DNA from: Deltaproteobacteria bacterium
GTDB lineage: Bacteria; Lernaellota; Lernaellaia; JACKCT01
DNA length: 64,000 bases
Reading direction: 5' to 3'
Assembly (NCBI GenBank): GCA_020845895.1
Contig: JADLEX010000143.1
Span: 16,992 to 80,991 of the forward strand
A program made the position numbers and the translations under genes. The notes under the pieces were generated by a model. The model saw only the letters and a list, made by a program, of their open reading frames with translations, ran no database searches and was not told the DNA's origin. Positions 33,693 to 43,495 of this stretch are shown piece after piece. The stretch's first letter is position 1, and every line of letters begins with the position of its first letter.

Positions 33693-34574
33693 ATGACGTC
33701 GCACCTCGATCTCCTCCGCGCGCGCGATATCCGTCTCAAGGCGTCGCTCGGCCAGAATCTGCTGATGGATGCCAACTTGTGCGAGAAGATCGTCCGCGAG
33801 GCCCGGCTCGCGCCCGGCGACGCCGTGCTCGAAATCGGCCCCGGAACCGGCGCGTTGACCGAGAAGCTGCTCGAGGCGCGCGCGCGCGTGCTCGCGGTCG
33901 AGACCGACGGCCGCTTGATCCCCCTGCTCGCCGAGCGATTCGGAAGCGACGAAAACTTCCGACTCGTTCACCAGGACTTTCTCCGATTTCCTCGAGAAAC
34001 TTTGGACGAATGGCGTGGGGGGCGGGCGGTCGCGGTTGTCGCCAACCTGCCCTACTACAACTCTTCGCAAATCATCTTTCGCCTGCTCGAATGGCGTGAC
34101 GCGCTTCTCGCGGCCATTCTTACCCTGCAACTCGAACTCGCCGAGCGCGTCGCGGCCCCGCCGGGCGGCAAGGACTACGGAATCTTGTCCGTTCGCGTAC
34201 AGGCGGTCACGGCGGCTCATCGACTGTTCAACCTTCCGGCCCACGTCTTTTTTCCGAAGCCGAATGTGGAAAGCGCTGTCCTGCGACTCGATTTTTCGCG
34301 CCGGAGCCTTCCGGTCGACCTGGATGAAAAGCAATTCGCGAAATGCGTGAAGACGGCATTTGGCGCGCGCCGAAAAACGCTCGCCAATGCCCTTTCCCAG
34401 GCATACGAACGTGGCGAGGTGCTGGCGGCTCTCGCGGCGTGCGGGATCGACCCGATCCGCCGGGCGGAAACGCTTGCCCTCGCCGAGTTTTTTAGCCTCT
34501 CCCGCGCGCTGGGGACATCGCGCGATGGCGGGCAAAACACGGCAAATTCCGGCGCCGGCGGCGACGAGTCTTGA
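33693..34574 (+). CDS. rsmA: 16S rRNA dimethyladenosine transferase RsmA (KsgA)
   Basis: RsmA dimethylates A1518 and A1519 of 16S rRNA during late 30S assembly. The 293-aa protein has the SAM-binding GQNLLMDAN and VLEIGPGTGALTEKLL and the catalytic NLPYYNSS (family N-L-P-Y-x-x-x-S/T). The C-terminal helical domain includes FGARRKTLANAL, typical of the family. ATG 33693 places the family N-terminus correctly. It is followed by a 207-bp gap with no recognised gene. Confidence 0.96.
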   Translation: MTSHLDLLRARDIRLKASLGQNLLMDANLCEKIVREARLAPGDAVLEIGPGTGALTEKLLEARARVLAVETDGRLIPLLAERFGSDENFRLVHQDFLRFPRETLDEWRGGRAVAVVANLPYYNSSQIIFRLLEWRDALLAAILTLQLELAERVAAPPGGKDYGILSVRVQAVTAAHRLFNLPAHVFFPKPNVESAVLRLDFSRRSLPVDLDEKQFAKCVKTAFGARRKTLANALSQAYERGEVLAALAACGIDPIRRAETLALAEFFSLSRALGTSRDGGQNTANSGAGGDES

Positions 34575-34781
34575 CGACCGAGGGCACTCATGGTTATTGG
34601 GAACCGTCACACGCAACCCCACGGATAAAAACGTGAATTTTCCCCGATTCCTCGAGATCTCCCGGAATCCGGTTGTGTTCGCGCGCAGGTCGCGTTATTC
34701 TTGGCCTGTTTCGGTGACAGGGGCGGTCCCCCTGGTCAAGGTCTTTGCGGTCGAACACGTCGCGGGGAGCGCGCGGGACCG

Positions 34782-35423
34782 ATGACGCAACCGCGCTACA
34801 TCGTGGTCGAGGGACCGATCGGGGTTGGCAAGTCCAGCCTGGTTCGCATGCTCGGCGAGCGTCTCGATGCGCGCATGATTTTTGAGCAGGTCGAGGAGAA
34901 TCCATTTCTTGAGGGATTTTACCGCGATCCGCGCAAATACGCGTTTCAGGCGCAGCTCTTCTTCCTGCTCTCCCGATACGGCCAGCAGCGCGAACTCGTT
35001 CAGCAGGAACTTTTCGCGCAGCACACCGTGAGCGACTACCTGTTCGCCAAGGATCGGATCTTTGCGTATCTGAATCTGACCGAGCACGAACTGGCGCTGT
35101 ATGAGCGCATCTACCGCCTGCTTGAGATCGAGGTGGCGAAGCCGGATCTGGTGGTCTTTCTGGTGGCGGACCCCAAGGTCCTCCTCAAACGGATCCGGAT
35201 TCGCAACCATCCCTACGAGCAGCGGTTGGGCTTGGAGTATTTGGAGCAGCTCACCAACGCGTACAGCAAGTTTTTCTTTGCGTACGACGAGAGCCCGCTC
35301 CTGGTGGTCAATACCTCGAGGATGGACTTCGTCAACAACCCGAGGGATTTCGACGCGCTGATGAGCGAGATCGAAAACCACACGAAAGGAACGAAGCATT
35401 TTATTCCGCTTGGATCCCGCTGA
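34782..35423 (+). CDS. Deoxynucleoside kinase (dGK/dAK family)
   Basis: A 213-aa P-loop kinase that probably phosphorylates deoxynucleosides for salvage. The Walker A motif is EGPIGVGKSSL near residue 10, followed by the family-typical ENPFLEGFY. A substrate/lid region has RIRIRNHPYEQ, and the C-terminal half matches the deoxyguanosine/deoxyadenosine kinase group. ATG 34782 is used; the frame is open back to 34701 without a plausible leader. A terminator-like hairpin follows its stop and reaches to the panC start. Confidence 0.92.
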   Translation: MTQPRYIVVEGPIGVGKSSLVRMLGERLDARMIFEQVEENPFLEGFYRDPRKYAFQAQLFFLLSRYGQQRELVQQELFAQHTVSDYLFAKDRIFAYLNLTEHELALYERIYRLLEIEVAKPDLVVFLVADPKVLLKRIRIRNHPYEQRLGLEYLEQLTNAYSKFFFAYDESPLLVVNTSRMDFVNNPRDFDALMSEIENHTKGTKHFIPLGSR

Positions 35424-35489
35424 ACGCCGGACCGAGACGGGACGATCGACGCGACGGACCTTGGAGTCCGCCCCGAAGAGTCCATCTCG

Positions 35490-35517
35490 CCCTCCGGCAG
35501 CCGGTCGGAGGGTTTTT
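35490..35517 (+). terminator. Terminator hairpin whose 3' arm contains the panC ribosome-binding site
   Basis: A 7-bp stem (35490-35496 with 35506-35512) is followed by five T. This is a standard terminator for the deoxynucleoside kinase gene. Its 3' arm includes GGAGGG at 35507-35512, exactly 7 bases before the TTG start of panC. When folded, the hairpin would hide that ribosome-binding site. Either panC expression depends on unfolding, or transcription from a separate promoter lowers the structure's effect. Confidence 0.65.
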
Positions 35518-35519
35518 CG

Positions 35520-36446
35520 TTGGCCGAGACGTCGCAAATCCGGGTGATCCGCTCCGCGCGCGAAATGCAACGCGCGGCGGACGAGATTCGCGTGTCCGGT
35601 CGACGAATCGCATTCGTGCCCACCATGGGCTACCTGCACGAGGGCCACGCGACCCTGCTGCGTCGCGGGCGCGAACTCGGCGATGTTCTCGTGCTGTCGA
35701 TCTTCGTGAATCCCACGCAATTCGGAGCGGGTGAAGACCTCGACCGCTACCCGCGCGACTTCGAGCGCGATCACGCGCTCGCCTTGCGGGAACTCACGGA
35801 CATCATCTTCTATCCCGATACCAAGGACATGTATCCCAGCGGTTACCAGACCGAGGTCCGCGTGCGAAAGGTCAGCGAGCCCCTGTGCGGACTGTCGCGG
35901 CCGGTGCACTTCGCGGGCGTTGCCACGGTCTGCGCAAAGCTCTTCAACATCGTCAAACCGCATGTCGCGATCTTCGGCGAGAAAGACTTCCAGCAATCTC
36001 TCGTCGTGGACCGCCTCGTTCGCGACCTGAATCTGGATGTCGAGATCGTTCCGCACGCCACGGTGCGCGAGCCGGACGGACTCGCCATGAGCAGCCGCAA
36101 CGTCTATCTGACGCCCGAGGAGCGCGAGCAGGCTGGCGCGCTGAACACCGCGTTGCAGCGCGTGAAACGGCTGGTCGATTCGGGCGAGCGCCGCGCGGCG
36201 GCGGTCATGGCGACGATCGACGAGGAACTCGCCAAGGCCCCGCTGGGGCGGCTCGATTATGCCGAGGCGCGAAGTCTGCCCGACCTTGACGAGGTCGGTG
36301 AGAATATCAAGGGACCGACACTGCTGGCGCTGGCCGTATTCTTTTCGAGGGCGCGCCTGATCGACAACGTCGTGCTCCTTCGCGAGCAATGGAACAGCGC
36401 GCCAAGCGCACAGAACGGCCGACCGGCCACGGGAGCGAATTCATGA
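35520..36446 (+). CDS. panC: Pantothenate synthetase PanC
   Basis: PanC condenses pantoate and beta-alanine using ATP to make pantothenate, the coenzyme A precursor. The 308-aa protein has the HIGH-like [45 protein letters not shown] and the KMSKS-like [14 protein letters not shown]. The start is TTG 35520, with GGAGGG 7 bases upstream inside the preceding hairpin. The C-terminus is slightly extended over typical PanC and overlaps panD by 4 bp (ATGA), so the two are co-translated. Confidence 0.96.
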   Translation: MAETSQIRVIRSAREMQRAADEIRVSGRRIAFVPTMGYLHEGHATLLRRGRELGDVLVLSIFVNPTQFGAGEDLDRYPRDFERDHALALRELTDIIFYPDTKDMYPSGYQTEVRVRKVSEPLCGLSRPVHFAGVATVCAKLFNIVKPHVAIFGEKDFQQSLVVDRLVRDLNLDVEIVPHATVREPDGLAMSSRNVYLTPEEREQAGALNTALQRVKRLVDSGERRAAAVMATIDEELAKAPLGRLDYAEARSLPDLDEVGENIKGPTLLALAVFFSRARLIDNVVLLREQWNSAPSAQNGRPATGANS

Positions 36447-36817
36447 ATCGCACCATGCTCAAGAGCAAGATCCACCGCGCCACGATCACGATGGCCGATC
36501 TGAATTACGAGGGATCGATCGCGATCGACACCGATCTGCTGACGGCGGCGGATATCCTGGCGTTCGAAAAGGTCGCGGTGTGGAACATCACCAACGGCAA
36601 CCGATTCGAGACGTACGCCATTGAGGAGCGCGCCGGTTCGGGAATGATCTGCGTGAACGGCGCGGCGGCCCGCCTCGTCTCGCCCGGCGACAAGATCATC
36701 ATCGCGTCGTGGGTGGAATTGGGTGATGCGGAAGCGAAAGCCCACGAACCCAAGCTCGTCTTCGTCGACGACCACAACGTGCCGCTCGCTCCGAAAAAGT
36801 CGCTCAAGAGCGTTTAG
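36443..36817 (+). CDS. panD: Aspartate 1-decarboxylase PanD
   Basis: PanD makes beta-alanine from aspartate, the second substrate of PanC. The 124-aa proenzyme has the self-cleavage site YEG-S with Ser25, which becomes the pyruvoyl cofactor, plus [17 protein letters not shown] and [12 protein letters not shown] as family blocks. It overlaps panC by 4 bp at its start. Its 3' end overlaps the convergent obg gene by 14 bp, so transcripts of panCD and obg meet tail to tail. Confidence 0.97.
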   Translation: MNRTMLKSKIHRATITMADLNYEGSIAIDTDLLTAADILAFEKVAVWNITNGNRFETYAIEERAGSGMICVNGAAARLVSPGDKIIIASWVELGDAEAKAHEPKLVFVDDHNVPLAPKKSLKSV

Positions 36818-37844
36818 GCGATCTTCTCCGCGCGGGCGGGCGATCCGGCTCGGAGAGCACCCGCTCCACCTCGTCGAGCAGCTCGGCCAAGCCCGTGCCG
36901 TCCTTTGCGCTGATGGCAAACACCTTCCGTTTTCGTCGCCGAAACGCCGCCACGGTTTTCTTCAGGCGCTCGGCCGCCTCCGGCAGATCGCATTTGTTCG
37001 CCGCGACGATCTGCGGCTTGTCGAGCAACGTCTCCTTGTACGATCGCAGCTCTTCGTTCAGCACATCGAAGTCCGATACCGGCTCGCGGCCCGAGTGCCG
37101 GTCCATGTCGAGCACGTGGATCAGCACCCGGGTGCGTTCGATGTGTCGAAGGAATTTCAAACCCAGCCCGATACCCTGATGCGCGCCTTCGATGAGCCCA
37201 GGGATGTCGGCGACGATGAATCGCCGCGTCGGGTCGCGATCGACCGCACCGAGATGCGGAACGAGCGTCGTGAACGGATACGGCGCGATCTTCGGGCGCG
37301 CGGCCGAAATCGCCGTGATGAGCGTGCTCTTGCCGACCGAGGGAAACCCCAGCAGGCCGACGTCCGCGATGGCCTTGAGTTCGAGCAGGAGCCATCGCTC
37401 CTCGCCCTCTTCTCCGTCCTGCGCCATGCGCGGCGCACGATTGGTGGACGACGTGAAAAAGGCGTTGCCCTTCCCGCCGCGCCCGCCCTTCGCCGCAACG
37501 AAGCGAGCGCCAAACTCCTCGAGGTCCGCAAGGATTTCCGATTTGTCGTCGTTGAAAATCACCGTGCCCGGAGGCACGTGAATAACGCACTCCTCGCCGT
37601 CGCGACCGTGGCAGTCGGCGCCGCCGCCGTTGCCGCCGCGTTTCGCGCGATGGTGCTTCTTGTGTCGCAAATCGTAGAGATTCATCGATTGCAGGTCGGC
37701 GACGATGACGACATCGCCGCCCTTCCCGCCATTGCCGCCGTCGGGACCGCCGCGCGGTACGAACTTCTCGCGACGAAACGATATGCAGCCGTGGCCGCCA
37801 TCGCCCGACTTCACGAAAATTTTTACCTCGTCGACAAAATCCAT
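36804..37844 (-). CDS. obg: Obg-family GTPase
   Basis: Obg is an essential ribosome-assembly GTPase. The 346-aa protein has the glycine-rich Obg fold at the N-terminus ([30 protein letters not shown]), then the G domain with [29 protein letters not shown] and NKCDLPEA. The basic tail ([12 protein letters not shown]) replaces the longer C-terminal domain seen in some homologues. It is monocistronic, or nearly so, on the minus strand. Confidence 0.96.
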   Translation of the reverse strand: MDFVDEVKIFVKSGDGGHGCISFRREKFVPRGGPDGGNGGKGGDVVIVADLQSMNLYDLRHKKHHRAKRGGNGGGADCHGRDGEECVIHVPPGTVIFNDDKSEILADLEEFGARFVAAKGGRGGKGNAFFTSSTNRAPRMAQDGEEGEERWLLLELKAIADVGLLGFPSVGKSTLITAISAARPKIAPYPFTTLVPHLGAVDRDPTRRFIVADIPGLIEGAHQGIGLGLKFLRHIERTRVLIHVLDMDRHSGREPVSDFDVLNEELRSYKETLLDKPQIVAANKCDLPEAAERLKKTVAAFRRRKRKVFAISAKDGTGLAELLDEVERVLSEPDRPPARRRSPKRS

Positions 37845-37882
37845 GTTCGGTCCAGTTCGCGATTTTTCCGCAAAGAGTGCAT

Positions 37883-39790
37883 TTAGAACGGCAGCGGCGT
37901 GCAGCGATATTCGATCGCGCCGGTTCCGGGCACGTCCGAGGACGCATCGGGCGACTTCGTTTCGTTCGAAACGCCCTTCCGGATCGCGCCGCCCTCGTCG
38001 ATGTAGCCGAGCGATTTGAGTTTTTCGACCATCTCCGGGCTCATCTCGAGCTGATCTCCGACCTCGAAGCGCGTCAGCACATGCGCGTTCACCAGCACCT
38101 CGTCACACCAGATCGTGAATCCGCCGCCGGGGGTGAACGATCGAGAGCCCGCGAGTTCGGCCGGCACGACGAAGGGGATCGCGCTTGGTTTCGTGCCCGC
38201 GCCGATCGCGACTTTCGCGGTGTCGCGTTGGTCATCGACCAGCAGATCGAAACGCAGTTCCGAATTCTCCGGTTCCTGAATGAAGGTCACGCCGTTGTTC
38301 CCGTCCTTGCCCAGGGCGAGAAATTGCAGACGCTTTTCCTCTTTCTTCAAGCCGAATTCGAGCGTCACGAGTTGGCGCTTCGCGTCGGTGTCGAGGATGA
38401 TGTTGTCCTTGTTCGCCGCGATGAAGGACCCCGCCGTTCGCAGCGTGCCCAGATATTTGTGAGGATCGGAGGTGCCCGAGAAAAACACCGAGAACTGCCG
38501 TCGCTTCACGTAGAGTCCCGTGTCGAAGATTGCCTTGACGAGGCTCTTCGCGCGTTCCGGCTGCGTCTTCACCAAGTCGTTTTTCTCGTGCGGGTCCGCC
38601 GTCAAATCGAAGAGCCGCTCGCCCACTTCGCGGTCGTTGAGGCGAAATGTCGGCGAGTAGATGTATTTCCACCCGTCCTTCACGACGCTCACGCGGTCGG
38701 GCCCGAGCCGCGTCGTTTCGGAAATCAGCACGCGGTCCGCGAGTGCGACCTTTGCCGCCGGATCGCGCATGATCGGCGCAAGCGACTTTCCCGCAATGCC
38801 CGCCGGCGGCGGCGCGCCCGCGAGATCCACGATAGTCGGCATCACGTCGATCAGGCTGACCGGCGTATCGACCACCGTTCCCGCGGGCAGATGGTCGGGC
38901 CAGGCGACCAGCAGCGGAACCCGGAGTTGTTCATCGTAGAGTGTGAATCCGTGCTCCATCATCTGGTGGTCGAGGAACTCCTCGCCATGATCCGCCATGA
39001 GCACGACGATGGTGTTTTTCAGCTCGACGCGTTCGATGGCCTGAAACAGACGCCCCAGTGTCTGATCGACGGATTCGATTTCGGCCTGATAGAGCGCCTT
39101 CAGGCCGTCCACGGTTTTCGGATCTCCGCGACCGTGCACGGCATCCATGACCCCGGCGGTGTCGCCGCGCAGTTGCGGCAGCCCTTCGGCGACGTGCTTG
39201 ACGCGCAGCGACGGCGGTGGCGTGTACGGCGTATGCGGATCGAAGAGGTGTAAAAACAGGAAGACCGGCTTGCGTCCCGTGTTTTCGCGCAGCCAGCGCG
39301 TCGCGAGATCCACCATCTGGTCCGCGGGCGCTTCCTCGCGACGCGTGAATTCGTCGAACCCGCGTTTGAAACCGTAGTCTTCGCCGACGTAGTAGTGCGT
39401 GACGAATCCCGCCGTGCGGTAGCCGGCGTCGTGAAGGATCTCGGTGAGCATCGGCGCGTCGCCGCGAATCTTCATGCGGTCATCGATGGCCCGGTGATCC
39501 GTGGGAAAGACGCCCGTGAACGCGGAGGCGTGACTGGGCAGCGTCCACGGCGCGGTCGTTCTCGCCTGCGCGAAACGCACGCCCCGTTTCGCGAGTTCGT
39601 CCAGCACCGGCGTGAAGCGCCCCTCGTTGCCGTACTCTCCGAGTTGGTCGGCCCGCAGGGTGTCGATCGAAATGAGCACGATATTCGGTCGGTCGGATTT
39701 CGCTCCGCACGCGGCGAACACCGCCCCGAGCGCCAGCACGACGAGCGCCGCCGCCCGCGTCCGCACGGCGGATCGAACTGGGGTTTTCAT
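37883..39790 (-). CDS. Sulfatase-fold lipoprotein with Thr at the nucleophile position
   Basis: A 635-aa alkaline-phosphatase-superfamily protein. A signal peptide (ALVVLALGAVFAACG) ends at a lipoprotein Cys. Metal ligands appear as Asp43/Asp48 in SIDTLRAD and Asp267/His268 in MADHGEE; DPHTPY is another active-site segment. The nucleophile region is WTLPSHASAFTG with Thr83 where a formylglycine sulfatase has Cys or Ser (C/S-x-P-x-R). It is therefore unlikely to be a formylglycine sulfatase; phosphoester or phosphonate-type transfer is possible. Residues beyond about 420 form an extra beta-rich domain. It follows the related 39787-41628 gene with a 4-bp overlap. Confidence 0.85.
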   Translation of the reverse strand: MKTPVRSAVRTRAAALVVLALGAVFAACGAKSDRPNIVLISIDTLRADQLGEYGNEGRFTPVLDELAKRGVRFAQARTTAPWTLPSHASAFTGVFPTDHRAIDDRMKIRGDAPMLTEILHDAGYRTAGFVTHYYVGEDYGFKRGFDEFTRREEAPADQMVDLATRWLRENTGRKPVFLFLHLFDPHTPYTPPPSLRVKHVAEGLPQLRGDTAGVMDAVHGRGDPKTVDGLKALYQAEIESVDQTLGRLFQAIERVELKNTIVVLMADHGEEFLDHQMMEHGFTLYDEQLRVPLLVAWPDHLPAGTVVDTPVSLIDVMPTIVDLAGAPPPAGIAGKSLAPIMRDPAAKVALADRVLISETTRLGPDRVSVVKDGWKYIYSPTFRLNDREVGERLFDLTADPHEKNDLVKTQPERAKSLVKAIFDTGLYVKRRQFSVFFSGTSDPHKYLGTLRTAGSFIAANKDNIILDTDAKRQLVTLEFGLKKEEKRLQFLALGKDGNNGVTFIQEPENSELRFDLLVDDQRDTAKVAIGAGTKPSAIPFVVPAELAGSRSFTPGGGFTIWCDEVLVNAHVLTRFEVGDQLEMSPEMVEKLKSLGYIDEGGAIRKGVSNETKSPDASSDVPGTGAIEYRCTPLPF

Positions 39791-41628
39791 GGCGTGGTCT
39801 CGCCTTTCGCATAATTCAGGAACAGGTCTCTGAGCGTGCGATCCCGCTTTTCAACCAGTACAGCCAGGCGATTGATCAACTCGATCCCGGGACGAATCTG
39901 ATCCGTGATTTCGATTCCGCCCGAGTCCGCGGAGCTGGTCCATATCCATTCGCTCGAAATCGCGTAACCGGCATGTACCGCGTCGGCGAGCGTCGCGTCG
40001 GCGAGCGTCGCGAGGTCCACGGGGATGCGGGCCGGGTCTCCAATCGAGGTTTCCACGACGCCCGTGTCGGCGTGCCCGTCAAGGAGCGGCGTCACCTCGA
40101 CACGCGCGTCCGCGGGCTCGACCACGAACTGAAATCCATTGCCGCCGTCCTCGCCCGTCGCCGCGAAATACAGGGACTGCGGACCGCGAACGAGCAGGAA
40201 ATCGTCGCTGACGAGCTGCGTCTTGCCGAGTTGAAACCGTGAACTCAGTTTGAACGACGACACGAAGCGGCCGCTCGTGGTCACGCGACCGCTGTAGAGC
40301 GTCGGCCGTTCGGTCCCGCCGAACGTCACGCGCCAGGTCCTCCGGCGCGAGAACGACGGCTCCGAACGCAGGTGCTGATCGAAAGGCGCGAGCGAATCCG
40401 GATTGTCTTTTGCGAGATTCGAACGCTCACCAGGATCCTTCTCGAGGTCGTACAGCTCCGGTCCGAGATCGCGGCCATGAACCGAAAAACGCCCCGAGAA
40501 GACGGCCTTGTGCCCGTCCACGACCACCGCGATCCGGTCGGGCCCCGTGTGCGACGTTTCGATGATGATCGGACGCGCTCGAAACTCGTTCGCCGCCGCC
40601 TCGATGTCTTTCGGCTCGCCATGCCACAACGGTCGGAGCGATTGCCCGTGACCGTCCGGCCCTTCGCCGATTCCGGCCAGATCCGCGAGTGTCGCAAACA
40701 GATCGACGAGGCCGACGGGGGCATCGATTTTTCTTCCCGCCGGCGCCGCGCCCGGCGCGACGACGATGAGCGGCACGCGCACGAGTTCGTCGCTCAGGGA
40801 CAGCCTGTTGTTCATCAAGCCCCGGTCCATGAACTCTTCGCCGTTCGTCGAGAAGATCACGAGAATGGTGTCGTATTCGAGACGGCGCTTCTGAAGGTGC
40901 TGGATGATGCGCAGGATCGCGCGGTCCACGTGATCGAGTTCCGCCCGGTAGAGCTCGCGCGCGCGGGAGAGTCCGGCCTGGGCCGCGGGCTCCGGCCAGT
41001 GATTCACGACCTGCATCGCGTCGCGCGGGCCGAACTGACGAATCGGCAGATCCGCCTTGCGAAACTTCGATTCGTCCTCGTCCTCGGACTCGTACGGCAT
41101 TTGCGGGCCGGCGAGATCGATCGTCAGAAAAAACGACCGATCACGATTTTCGTCGATCCAGGTCTCGGCGGCCTGGGCCGCGGCCGACGCGGGGGCGTTG
41201 AACCGCTCGATGTAAGAGCCGTATCCGCGAGCAAAACCGACCTGCTTCGCCAGCAGGGGATTCGTCACGATCGCGCCCGTCTGGAATCCGCCTTGCGCGA
41301 ACCGCTCGGCAAGCGTTTCGATTGAGCGATCGAGCTGGTTGCCGACCTCCACGATCCCGTTCGCCGACGGGCTGCGCCCCGTCAACACGCTCGCCCAACT
41401 GGGCAGCGCCCAGGAGGACGACGCCCGCGCCTGTGTGAATGTCACGCCCTTCGTCGCCAGCAGATCGAGATAGGAAACGGGGCTCTTGGTCGCGCCGAAC
41501 GTCTTGAGTTCGTCCGCGCGCAGGCTCTCGATGCCGATCAGGACCACGTTCGGTCCCGGTCGCGACGCACGGCAGCCCGCGATCCCGAAGATCACGACGA
41601 GTGCGGCGAAAATGCGCGCGGCTCTCAT
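39787..41628 (-). CDS. Degenerate sulfatase-fold lipoprotein, probable pseudoenzyme
   Basis: A 613-aa paralogue of the following gene, with a lipoprotein signal (ALVVIFGIAGC). Aligned motifs show systematic loss of catalytic residues: the metal Asp becomes Glu34 (GIESLRAD), the nucleophile Thr becomes Ala74 (WALPSW), the His segment DPHTPY becomes GPQMPY, and the Asp-His pair becomes Thr261-Asn262 (FSTNGEE). The overall fold and length are kept and there is no frameshift, so this is a maintained protein rather than a decayed gene. It may act as a regulatory or binding partner of its active paralogue. It overlaps both neighbours by 4 bp. Confidence 0.82.
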   Translation of the reverse strand: MRAARIFAALVVIFGIAGCRASRPGPNVVLIGIESLRADELKTFGATKSPVSYLDLLATKGVTFTQARASSSWALPSWASVLTGRSPSANGIVEVGNQLDRSIETLAERFAQGGFQTGAIVTNPLLAKQVGFARGYGSYIERFNAPASAAAQAAETWIDENRDRSFFLTIDLAGPQMPYESEDEDESKFRKADLPIRQFGPRDAMQVVNHWPEPAAQAGLSRARELYRAELDHVDRAILRIIQHLQKRRLEYDTILVIFSTNGEEFMDRGLMNNRLSLSDELVRVPLIVVAPGAAPAGRKIDAPVGLVDLFATLADLAGIGEGPDGHGQSLRPLWHGEPKDIEAAANEFRARPIIIETSHTGPDRIAVVVDGHKAVFSGRFSVHGRDLGPELYDLEKDPGERSNLAKDNPDSLAPFDQHLRSEPSFSRRRTWRVTFGGTERPTLYSGRVTTSGRFVSSFKLSSRFQLGKTQLVSDDFLLVRGPQSLYFAATGEDGGNGFQFVVEPADARVEVTPLLDGHADTGVVETSIGDPARIPVDLATLADATLADAVHAGYAISSEWIWTSSADSGGIEITDQIRPGIELINRLAVLVEKRDRTLRDLFLNYAKGETTP

Positions 41629-43235
41629 TCGAACGTCGCTCCCAGCGTCTCCATCTGCTCGCGCAGACGGTCGGGCGTCACGAAAGTCAGCTCGCCCTGG
41701 GCGTTCTTATAAATGGCGTAGACGTGGTTTTTCGAGGCGAGGCCGGCGAGAATATCGCGTGGTTTGACGTCGACGACACCGTACCACAGATCGCCGAATC
41801 GCGAAGGGTTCTTCGTGAAGGTGGCCGGGAACGTCAGATCCCCGCCCCGCGTTTTGTAGAGCGCGTCACCGCTGAAGACCTGCGTCTGGCCGCTGCAGTT
41901 CACCAGAAACGCCTTGTCCAGGTATTCGGGGTGCCAAACCTTGAGCGAAGAGTCGAGCGCGACGTCGAGGCCGCGCTGACAGGCGTAGATGACCGCCGGT
42001 TCGTCGGACGTCCACTCCTTTTTCAGGAACTCGTCGATGCGCGTCAGGTTTTTTTCGGCGCGCCGCGTGGACTCCATCGTGTGATGCGCGACCAGAAACG
42101 TGTTGACCGACCCCACGAGCACCATCAGGACGATGAATGCCCGGGCGAAACCCCGGCGGATCGGCCCGGTGCGCGGGTTGTAGACTGCCGCCGCCATCAT
42201 GGCAAAGCCGATGCCCGGCAGAAAAAAGAAACGCGGCGTGTGGTAGGTCATGACGGACTCGATGCGGATCACCATCGCCAGCGGCGCGGCGGTGAGGATC
42301 GCGAACGCGAGTCCGAACCACATGAGCGGATTCGCGCGCCGGAAGTGGCGCTTCTGGAGCAGGAGCACCATGACGACGGCAAGGCCGAGGGTCACGAGCG
42401 GCCACTCGAAGTACCAGACGTAGCTGCCGAACGCGGACAGCAGGCCCATCAGGTAGCCGAACGTCAGATCCACGCGCGGCTCGCCCACGTAGCCGCCCAT
42501 CGTGCCGAGGATCGCGTATCGCACGATCATGAAGGCGGCGGCGCCGACGAAGTACGGCGCGGAGAGAACGACGGCGCGCTTGACGATCGCGCTCGTGAGC
42601 GTCCCGCGGAAATGGAACATGAACGTGCCGGAGGCGATGAGCACCACGGGCAGCGTGATGTACATTTCCTTGCAGAAGTACGAGAACACACCCGCCGCCA
42701 GCGACCCCGTGAAGTCCCACGGCCGGTGAAAGCGCAGGTAACGCAAAAACAACACGCACGACGCGAGAAAAAAGACCGCTCCCAGCAAGTCGAAACGGTT
42801 CGACAGCCACAAGACGCCCTGTGCGGTGATCGGCGAAACCGCGTAGAGCAGCGTCGCCCATGTGCTAAAGCCCTTGTAGCCCGTCAGGTGCTGCAGGTAC
42901 TGCATGAGCAACAGGCAGGTGGCGGCGAGCAGGCCCATGTTGAACGCATAGTAAACGGCGGGGTTCAAGTGGCCGGCCAGCCAGTTGAGCTTCCAGAACC
43001 AGAACACGCCGGGCCGGTAGAACGCGCCGAACATCAGGTCGGTCGTAAACGGTGTGACGGGGCTCGCGATCCGGCTGATCAGATGCAGGTGCAGGTAGTC
43101 GTCGAGAAAAAAGCGAAGGGCGTAAATGTCCTTATAAACGAGCGCCGTCCACGCGAAAATCGCCGCGACGAGGAGCGAATTGCGAAAAAAAATGCGACGC
43201 TCCGCGCGTCGGTGGTCCTGGTCCGTCAGATTCAC
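41625..43235 (-). CDS. Multi-pass membrane protein, GT-C glycosyltransferase-like
   Basis: A 536-aa protein with about ten hydrophobic helices and a soluble C-terminal domain (about 400-536). The first loop carries FFLDDYLHLHL, an acidic Asp-Asp pair after helix 1 as in GT-C membrane glycosyltransferases. I know no closer family name. The start is GTG 43235. It is the first gene of the three-gene minus-strand unit with the two sulfatase-fold lipoproteins, all overlapping by 4 bp, which suggests a shared role in modifying a surface glycan or lipid. This is inference. Confidence 0.7.
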   Translation of the reverse strand: MNLTDQDHRRAERRIFFRNSLLVAAIFAWTALVYKDIYALRFFLDDYLHLHLISRIASPVTPFTTDLMFGAFYRPGVFWFWKLNWLAGHLNPAVYYAFNMGLLAATCLLLMQYLQHLTGYKGFSTWATLLYAVSPITAQGVLWLSNRFDLLGAVFFLASCVLFLRYLRFHRPWDFTGSLAAGVFSYFCKEMYITLPVVLIASGTFMFHFRGTLTSAIVKRAVVLSAPYFVGAAAFMIVRYAILGTMGGYVGEPRVDLTFGYLMGLLSAFGSYVWYFEWPLVTLGLAVVMVLLLQKRHFRRANPLMWFGLAFAILTAAPLAMVIRIESVMTYHTPRFFFLPGIGFAMMAAAVYNPRTGPIRRGFARAFIVLMVLVGSVNTFLVAHHTMESTRRAEKNLTRIDEFLKKEWTSDEPAVIYACQRGLDVALDSSLKVWHPEYLDKAFLVNCSGQTQVFSGDALYKTRGGDLTFPATFTKNPSRFGDLWYGVVDVKPRDILAGLASKNHVYAIYKNAQGELTFVTPDRLREQMETLGATFE

Positions 43236-43495
43236 GCCGCCCTCGATCGAAAACGCCGTGAATTAAGGGGATCGGGGCCGGAATTGTCAAGGGAGAACGG
43301 CGGCTTGGACCTCGTGCATCTCGTTCAAGGGTCGCCGTACGCAAGCCGCTCGCAGCCCCTGTTCGCGGGGTACGTCGCGCGCGATTTTGCGCCCGATGAC
43401 GGCGATCGGATCACCGAAGCGACCGAACGCACACTCGGTCGCCACGCGATGTGCTGATAGGTGCATCCGTCGCGAGCCGTCGCGAGGGACAGACG
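43236..43495. other. Intergenic region without a recognised gene
   Basis: 260 bp between serC and the start of the GT-C/sulfatase unit on the minus strand. It should contain the promoter of the latter. I see no convincing terminator, RNA gene or promoter by eye, only short incidental open frames. Confidence 0.4.
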
